Shown: in pieces, positions 63,086 to 64,000 of the stretch
How the letters are laid out: every line of letters begins with the position of its first letter
Position numbering within the stretch: position 1 is the stretch's first letter
Source of the DNA: JAPWJZ01 sp966211335
GTDB lineage: Bacteria; Pseudomonadota; Alphaproteobacteria; Micavibrionales; UBA2020
Direction of reading: 5' to 3'
Assembly: GCA_966211335.1 (NCBI GenBank)
Contig: CBIHNF010000001.1
Span: 2,139,029-2,203,028 of the forward strand
DNA: 64,000 bases
The notes under the pieces: model-generated
Databases searched by the model: none
The model's input: the letters and a program-made list of their open reading frames with translations, nothing else
Told to the model about the DNA's origin: nothing
Position numbers and translations under genes: made by a program

Positions 63086-63159
63086 GATCGGGTTTCTCCG
63101 TTGGACGGGTTTCAGGAAACGCTTTAAGGTTATACAACAAATTGGTGCATAGGGAAAAC

Positions 63160-63924
63160 ATGCGAATTTTAAAAGCTTTGGCGGTCTTCTGTCTGTTGAT
63201 AGCGGCTTCGCCCGTGAACGCTGCGGAAAAAGACGCCTTTGACGCCAAGCCCCTGCTGCTCTGGTCGGCCAAGGCGGCGGCGCAGACTTTCAGTTTCAGC
63301 TTCCTCACCTTCGACAACGATATGGCGGAAGCTTCTAAAAACTTCACACCTGAAGGCTGGGACAATTTCAAAAAAGCGCTCAGCGCCGCACGCATTGCGG
63401 AAAGCGTGCAGGCGCAGCACCAGCTGGTGACGACGATTGTGGTCAAGGCGCCATCGCTGATAAAGCACGACGTATCCAAAACCCCGCCACATGACATGGT
63501 GGAAATGACGATTGCCGCCGAATACCAGAGCGGCGCGGATATCAACACCAGCTACATGAAGCTGCAGCTGGACGTTGAAGAAGGAAAAACTCCGGGCAGC
63601 TTTGCGATAGCGCAGTGGATTGCCAGCCCCATCGACCCGCCGCCCGATACCGTCACCCCTGCGCCCGAGAAAAAAGCGGAAAGCCACCCCACCCGCCTCT
63701 GCGGCGAAGTCGGCAAGATGCAGAAAATGCTGATGCAGCAGCAAAAGCTCGCCTTCCTCGGCACCAGCATCGACAGCGATGAAGTCGTGCATATCTATTT
63801 CCGCAGCAACATCGACGAGCGCTGGGCGGAGATGGAGATGGACGACAACCTGCAGGCCTGCATTGTGCGCGAAGGCTATGACTTCCATTTTCTGATGGGA
63901 AACAGAATAGCCGCGCCGGAGTAG
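63160..63924 (+). CDS. Exported hypothetical protein, 254 aa
   Basis: ATG at 63160 with AGGGAAAAC upstream. Signal peptide MRILKALAVFCLLIAASPVNA. The mature part has FSFLTFDNDMAEASKNFTPEGWDNFKKAL and a long second region with two cysteines (TRLCGEVGKM and LQACIVREGYDF). The first segment resembles IcmL/DotI-like periplasmic proteins (phenylalanine-rich strand then FTPEGW), which are parts of type IVB secretion or conjugation systems; that is a suggestion from pattern only. Confidence 0.6.
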   Translation: MRILKALAVFCLLIAASPVNAAEKDAFDAKPLLLWSAKAAAQTFSFSFLTFDNDMAEASKNFTPEGWDNFKKALSAARIAESVQAQHQLVTTIVVKAPSLIKHDVSKTPPHDMVEMTIAAEYQSGADINTSYMKLQLDVEEGKTPGSFAIAQWIASPIDPPPDTVTPAPEKKAESHPTRLCGEVGKMQKMLMQQQKLAFLGTSIDSDEVVHIYFRSNIDERWAEMEMDDNLQACIVREGYDFHFLMGNRIAAPE

Positions 63925-63949
63925 CTGTGGATTTTTTAAGAGAAGAAAA

Positions 63950-64000
63950 TGGTGCTGCCGAGTGGGATTGAACCGCCGACCTCCCCCTTACCAAGACCAC
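63950..64000 (-). tRNA. Partial tRNA, 3' half only, Thr(GGT)-like, possibly degenerate
   Basis: The minus strand has an encoded CCA, acceptor 3' strand CGGCAGC, T-loop GTTCAATCC and an anticodon-loop-like TTGGTAA followed by GGGGG. The 5' anticodon strand before the window edge (TGGTC) does not pair with GGGGG, and the T-stem has one A-C mismatch and one G-U. So it may be a degenerate or partial tRNA copy rather than a working gene. The window cuts it. Confidence 0.55.

Overview
The window is about 64 kb of moderately GC-rich bacterial chromosome, densely coded, with three complete tRNA genes and one tRNA end cut by the window edge. Family content and gene order point to an alphaproteobacterium: tig-clpP-lon, glnB-glnA, and above all the unbroken series dgt-argS-SPOR-nagZ-scpA-scpB-tatA-tatB-tatC-serS-surE-pcm-nlpD, with erpA divergent from dgt. 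I cannot place it further from sequence alone; a Micavibrio-like lineage is only a guess.

Layout. (1) 1-11.0 kb is an accessory-looking block. It holds a ClpB-like AAA+ protein (cut by the left edge) with a degenerate first ATPase domain, a 580-residue coiled-coil protein, a von Willebrand A protein with a degenerate metal site, two ankyrin proteins, a GHSLGG lipase, two paralogues of a family I do not recognise, and a NADAR (YbiA-type) ADP-ribose-processing protein. Almost all are cytoplasmic by sequence, and several have their own good sigma-70 promoters. This is the best candidate for an undescribed system. (2) 11.0-20.3 kb is a protein-quality-control block: a secreted esterase, tRNA-Val, lon, two paralogous secreted proteins, clpP, a second ClpP with long extra termini, trigger factor with a His-rich insert, and tRNA-Leu. 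clpX, which usually sits between clpP and lon, is absent here. (3) 20-28 kb has a putative metal-related envelope operon (DUF2946-like, outer-membrane barrel, CxxCxxC protein), a glycine-zipper protein, an AT-rich HEAT-repeat protein, exported MsrA and MsrB, and an M23-like protein. (4) 28-41.7 kb has parE, a YciA-type thioesterase, a secreted protein, a single-domain BLUF photoreceptor, glnB-glnA behind a convincing sigma-54 promoter, a 1759-residue RTX protein built as three copies of a six-unit block, tRNA-His and the NAD(P)HX repair enzyme. (5) 41.8-45.7 kb has a 972-residue exported protein with calcium-type repeats, polyproline and a lysozyme-like domain, and a small exported protein. 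(6) 45.7-58.6 kb is the long conserved minus-strand operon named above, including ScpA and ScpB with long acidic tails. (7) 58.7-64 kb has erpA, a small conserved-looking gene, xthA, a membrane-anchored HExxH protein, a MarR-GNAT fusion, a histidine phosphatase, a secreted protein and the degenerate tRNA 3' half.

The housekeeping parts work together as expected: proteolysis and folding (Tig, ClpP, Lon), nitrogen sensing (GlnB, GlnA), Sec-independent export (TatABC, with an exported MsrB carrying a twin-arginine signal), cell-wall recycling and division (NagZ, SPOR, NlpD), chromosome condensation (ScpAB, ParE) and repair of damaged proteins and cofactors (Pcm, SurE, MsrA, MsrB, Nnr). All functions are read from motifs by eye; no database search was run.
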